Assembly: GCF_020382885.2 (NCBI RefSeq)
Contig: NC_058494.1
Span: forward strand, 15,642,001-15,706,000
Direction: 5' to 3'
Length of the DNA stretch: 64,000 nucleotides
Source of the DNA: Scatophagus argus
Taxonomy: Eukaryota; Chordata; Actinopteri; Scatophagidae
A program made the position numbers and the translations under genes. Of this stretch, positions 61,501-64,000 are shown piece by piece. The notes beneath the pieces are model-generated. The model worked only from the letters and a program-made list of their open reading frames with translations. It did no database searches and had not been told where the DNA came from. Each line of letters starts with the position of its first letter. Position 1 is the first letter of the stretch.

Positions 61501-62871
61501 CTGTGAGGGAGGAGGAGGAGTGATGGCTGCGATGATGCAGATTTGCTAAATATAGACGAGATAAAAACAAAATATAATAAACAGACTGGGGATTGAGATA
61601 GTTGTGCTTCGTACTTTTAGCATATTCTGATACTAATACTTTTGTACTTGCCAAAATTTGAATGTTAAAGTCATTTTTTCCACCAGACAAAGTGAAGTAC
61701 AAAAATACAAGGTAAAATATTCAGTTTGGTTGAATTTGGTTTAATCTTGAGTTTACCTGTATGACGCTGGTCAGCATTTTCATCCAGCAGAGTTTCTATG
61801 TCATCTGAAAAATGTTGTTAAGACTTTTAACACCAACTCACTTAAGGAATTGTATGTGATCTGATTCATTACTGAGGTTGTTGAAGTGTGTGACCCATAC
61901 CTTGACTGTCAGCTTCTTGAATGGGTGACAGTTCTGTCCATTGAAAAAAAAAAATTGGCACAAGACTGAAACAACAGATGAATCAAACCATTTTCATCCA
62001 AACTGTGTGTTAGCATTTATGAACTGACCTGACCAATACTGGGACCCATCAGAGCGGGGGATCATCCCTATTGGACAATAAGAGGTCATTAGAATCTATA
62101 TTTGCTAAATTAAAAAAAAAAACAAGAAAGAAAATCATTTCAAAAATCTGGACAGTTTACAGATTATTGTTTTGCAATTAACCAAAGTCAGTTACCTTTT
62201 GGAGTGACGATATGCACCTGCTTCTCACCACCTAGTGAAAATGTCAGTAGATCCATACAGTATATCAGACATATTTATCACTACTCATATCATTAAGAGA
62301 AATAATTCTGAGGACAGACTCACAGAAGAAGACTTGATGCTATGACATTATATGATCCAGTTTATCTACATAATTATATATTGTTTTTGGGACTGACTTT
62401 AAGATGGAAGTAAAATTCTCTGATAGAATGAAACAGGCTTTAGGACTGTGTTTTAGATTGCTTGTATATGAAATAGAAATAATAATAATCCGGGTTTATA
62501 AGTTGTCTACAGTGTGTTATTTATTCAAATAAGGGAAAACATGAAGAAATATATTAGAAAGGTGTTACTTGAGGAATGAAAACTCAGAACATCAAAAAGT
62601 CAAAAGACACTAATTTAACTTTACCGTTCAACTGCTGGCCAATGAAATCATATCCAGCAGGATGGATCTTGGGTTTTTCTGACAAAGATAAAGATAATTA
62701 CGATAAATTTTTGGGTTAACTTTAAAAGATCAACTAACTACTACTACTACAACTACTTACTGCGCAAGTATCTCTCCCGGTAGACTTGCCCAATCACACT
62801 CGTGACAACAGCCAGCAGCACCACACACAGCAGGACCAGCCAGAGCACCCTGAGCACACAACGCCACTCGT
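61484..62871 (-). CDS. tmem156: Single-pass membrane protein, 3' exons; probable tmem156
   Basis: Seven minus-strand exons, 5' to 3': 62761-62871, 62625-62678, 62196-62231, 62029-62067, 61901-61933, 61757-61804, 61484-61500. All have AG acceptors and GT donors, and every junction is phase 1, giving one uninterrupted 111-residue C-terminal reading. Seen: a membrane helix VLWLVLLCVVLLAVVTSVIG followed by basic RERYLRKKPK, so the tail is cytosolic. The tail carries GYDFI (YxxPhi) and DIETLL (acidic dileucine), both endocytic-signal consensus, and ends EEQAW. The N-terminal part is outside the window. Naming rests on position: in human, TMEM156 lies next to FAM114A1 on the opposite strand. I cannot confirm it by sequence identity. 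Any other type I membrane protein remains possible. Confidence 0.55.
61757..61804 (-). CDS. tmem156: tmem156-like exon (dileucine motif)
   Basis: Acceptor TTTTTCAG, donor GTAAAC. It encodes DDIETLLDENADQRHT including the D-I-E-T-L-L sorting consensus. 48 bases, phase 1 at both ends. Confidence 0.7.
61901..61933 (-). CDS. tmem156: tmem156-like micro-exon (33 bp)
   Basis: Acceptor TGGACAG preceded by a poly-T tract, donor GTATGG. It encodes ELSPIQEADSQ. Phase 1 at both ends. Confidence 0.65.
62029..62067 (-). CDS. tmem156: tmem156-like micro-exon (39 bp)
   Basis: Acceptor CCAATAG, donor GTCAGT. It encodes GMIPRSDGSQYWS. Phase 1 at both ends. Confidence 0.65.
62196..62231 (-). CDS. tmem156: tmem156-like micro-exon (36 bp)
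   Basis: Acceptor TTCACTAG, donor GTAACT. It encodes GGEKQVHIVTPK. Phase 1 at both ends. Confidence 0.65.
62625..62678 (-). CDS. tmem156: tmem156-like exon (YxxPhi motif)
   Basis: Acceptor CTTTGTCAG, donor GTAAAG. It encodes KPKIHPAGYDFIGQQLN, containing the YDFI endocytic consensus. Confidence 0.7.
62761..62871 (-). CDS. tmem156: tmem156-like exon with transmembrane helix
   Basis: Acceptor AACTTGCAG, donor GTAAGT. It reads EWRCVLRVLWLVLLCVVLLA, then VVTSVIGQVYRERYLR. A 20-residue hydrophobic helix with positive charges on its C-terminal side. Confidence 0.75.
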
Positions 62872-64000
62872 CTGCAAGTTAACATGTCCATAATGAGTAA
62901 CTGAAAATGGTCCCAACTTTGAAAATATTACAGTCATGGAGGAAAATCTTCACATTTGAGAAGCTGGAACTAGCAAAAGTTTGGCAATAATTCTTGATAG
63001 GTGACTTGTAACTTACTGATAACTAAAAAGAGGAGATATAGACATGCTGTCATGGTTTGAGATGTTTAGCAGTTTCCTGTTTTATTTTGTAGTTTTTATT
63101 CTCCCCTTGTATTTAGTTTTGCTTTTCATTTCCTGTCTTTGTCTGTTTTCCCTCCTTTTTGATTGCTTGCCCCACCCTGATTGTCTGGTCACCATTCTCA
63201 TTATACACCTGTACTCATCTTGTGTGTTTTGTCAGTTTGTTTTTCTTTGGTTCTCTGTATTGGCTGTGTTTCTTCATTCCCTGGGATTCCTCTGTACATT
63301 GTGCTTCTTTTTGATCACTGTGTTCCTTGTGTTTGCCTTTTTGGATGATTTCTTTATTTGAATTATTACTCCCAGCTTTCTAGTCTGTAATTTTGGATTA
63401 TTTTTCTTTGTTTGGACAATTGTTACCTGGACTCCCAGCTGCCTTTTGTTTGGTTCTGTTCCCTTTCAAGTAAGTTTATTTTTTAAAGTCTTCTGTTCAT
63501 TTTACCCTTGTGTTGGCATCTGCATATTGAGTCCTCCTCTTTGTAACTGCATAACATGTGCATTTAATAAATAAATGCATTTGAAGATATGTTGGAAAAC
63601 ATAGAAAACAATATCAGGAAGTAATGATGAAACAAATACAACTAGAAAAAACAAAGAGGAGGACAGATTGCAGAAGTTTGGTGGAAATTGGGAAGTAAAA
63701 TGAATATATAGCCAGCTTTACACACACACACAGACACACACACTTGCTGGAAAATGTGACTTAGTCATAGCTTTAAGCTTGGGAGTGTGGGAGAGCTGGA
63801 AAGAGAAAAAGCCCAAAATCAATGCAGCCTTGGAGATAAAGTAGATTAAGATGAACTGTAACTTGACAGAGAAGAAGAGAAAATCACAAGGTTGAGGCTG
63901 GAGTCGAGAGATGAAGAACTGAGGAAAATCTGCTCTGTTGAAAAGAATCAGAGAAGATGGGCTTGATTGATTTGAATTAAGTGAATCAGTTTCACTCCAA
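62872..64000. other. Intron of the minus-strand gene, containing an interspersed repeat
   Basis: About 63046-63581 is T-rich, with GCTGTCATGGTTTGAGATGT at the start and a GCATTTAATAAATAAATGCA end. It looks like an abundant fish repeat that mimics a 3' UTR. A CA array is at 63721-63743. I could not identify further ectodomain exons with confidence. Confidence 0.5.
63046..63581 (+). mobile_element. T-rich interspersed repeat (CTGTCATGG...AATAAA type)
   Basis: It has the string TCCTGTTTTATTTTGTAGTT, TTTGTCAGTTTGTTTTTC and a terminal AATAAA, in the order I recall from a widespread fish repeat. It produces a 105-residue very hydrophobic plus-strand ORF that is not a gene. Confidence 0.6.

Noticed and set aside
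63044-63361. 105-codon very hydrophobic plus-strand ORF resembling a membrane protein
   Set aside because: T-rich interspersed repeat read in a Phe/Leu frame, inside an intron of the minus-strand gene.

Overview
This is about 64 kb of vertebrate nuclear DNA, almost certainly from a teleost fish. The evidence is small-intron genes with GT-AG splice sites, very frequent (CA/TG)n microsatellites, and interspersed repeats of types I recognise from fish: tRNA-derived SINEs, an internally deleted Tc1-like transposon, a CA-linked repeat with telomere-like stretches, and MITE and LINE fragments. I cannot name the species.

Layout. (1) 1-10.95 kb, plus strand: the last eight visible coding exons of tbc1d1. 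They hold the end of the pre-TBC linker, the whole Rab-GAP (TBC) domain and the C-terminal coiled coil; the 5' part of the gene lies outside the window. (2) 11-34.2 kb: a roughly 23 kb intergenic stretch with no gene that I can support. It holds a plus-strand SINE, a degraded LINE reverse-transcriptase fragment, a deleted Tc1-like element with another repeat inside it, and a large dimeric pyrimidine minisatellite. (3) 34.3-48.8 kb, plus strand: klf3, with a GC-rich promoter and non-coding first exon, a 7.6 kb first intron full of TG/CA arrays and carrying a candidate GATA/CACC/RUNX enhancer, and five coding exons giving a 356-residue protein. (4) 49.14-49.21 kb, minus strand: an intact tRNA-Pro(AGG) gene. 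(5) 49.8-61.1 kb, plus strand: fam114a1, with a non-coding first exon and 12 coding exons (596 residues), including one apparent GC-AG intron. (6) 61.1-62.9 kb, minus strand: the last seven coding exons of a single-pass membrane protein, meeting fam114a1 tail to tail. By position and strand it is most likely tmem156; the remaining exons are outside the window.

The order tbc1d1 > klf3 > fam114a1 > < tmem156 is the gene order I know from human chromosome 4p14, except that the human TLR10/TLR1/TLR6 cluster (between KLF3 and FAM114A1) and PTTG2 are not here. The genes do not form an operon or pathway. They are a conserved neighbourhood: a Rab-GAP for GLUT4 vesicle traffic, a CtBP-recruiting zinc-finger repressor, a poorly understood FAM114-family protein and a membrane protein.

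Exon boundaries were placed by hand from reading frame, splice dinucleotides and remembered family similarity. Every exon phase within each gene is mutually consistent. UTR and transcript ends are estimates. I found no CRISPR array, no prokaryotic operon and no convincing new biological system. The most useful leads are the candidate klf3 intronic enhancer, the tmem156-like tail with two endocytic motifs, the GC-AG intron, and the CTCF-like/tRNA interval between klf3 and fam114a1.
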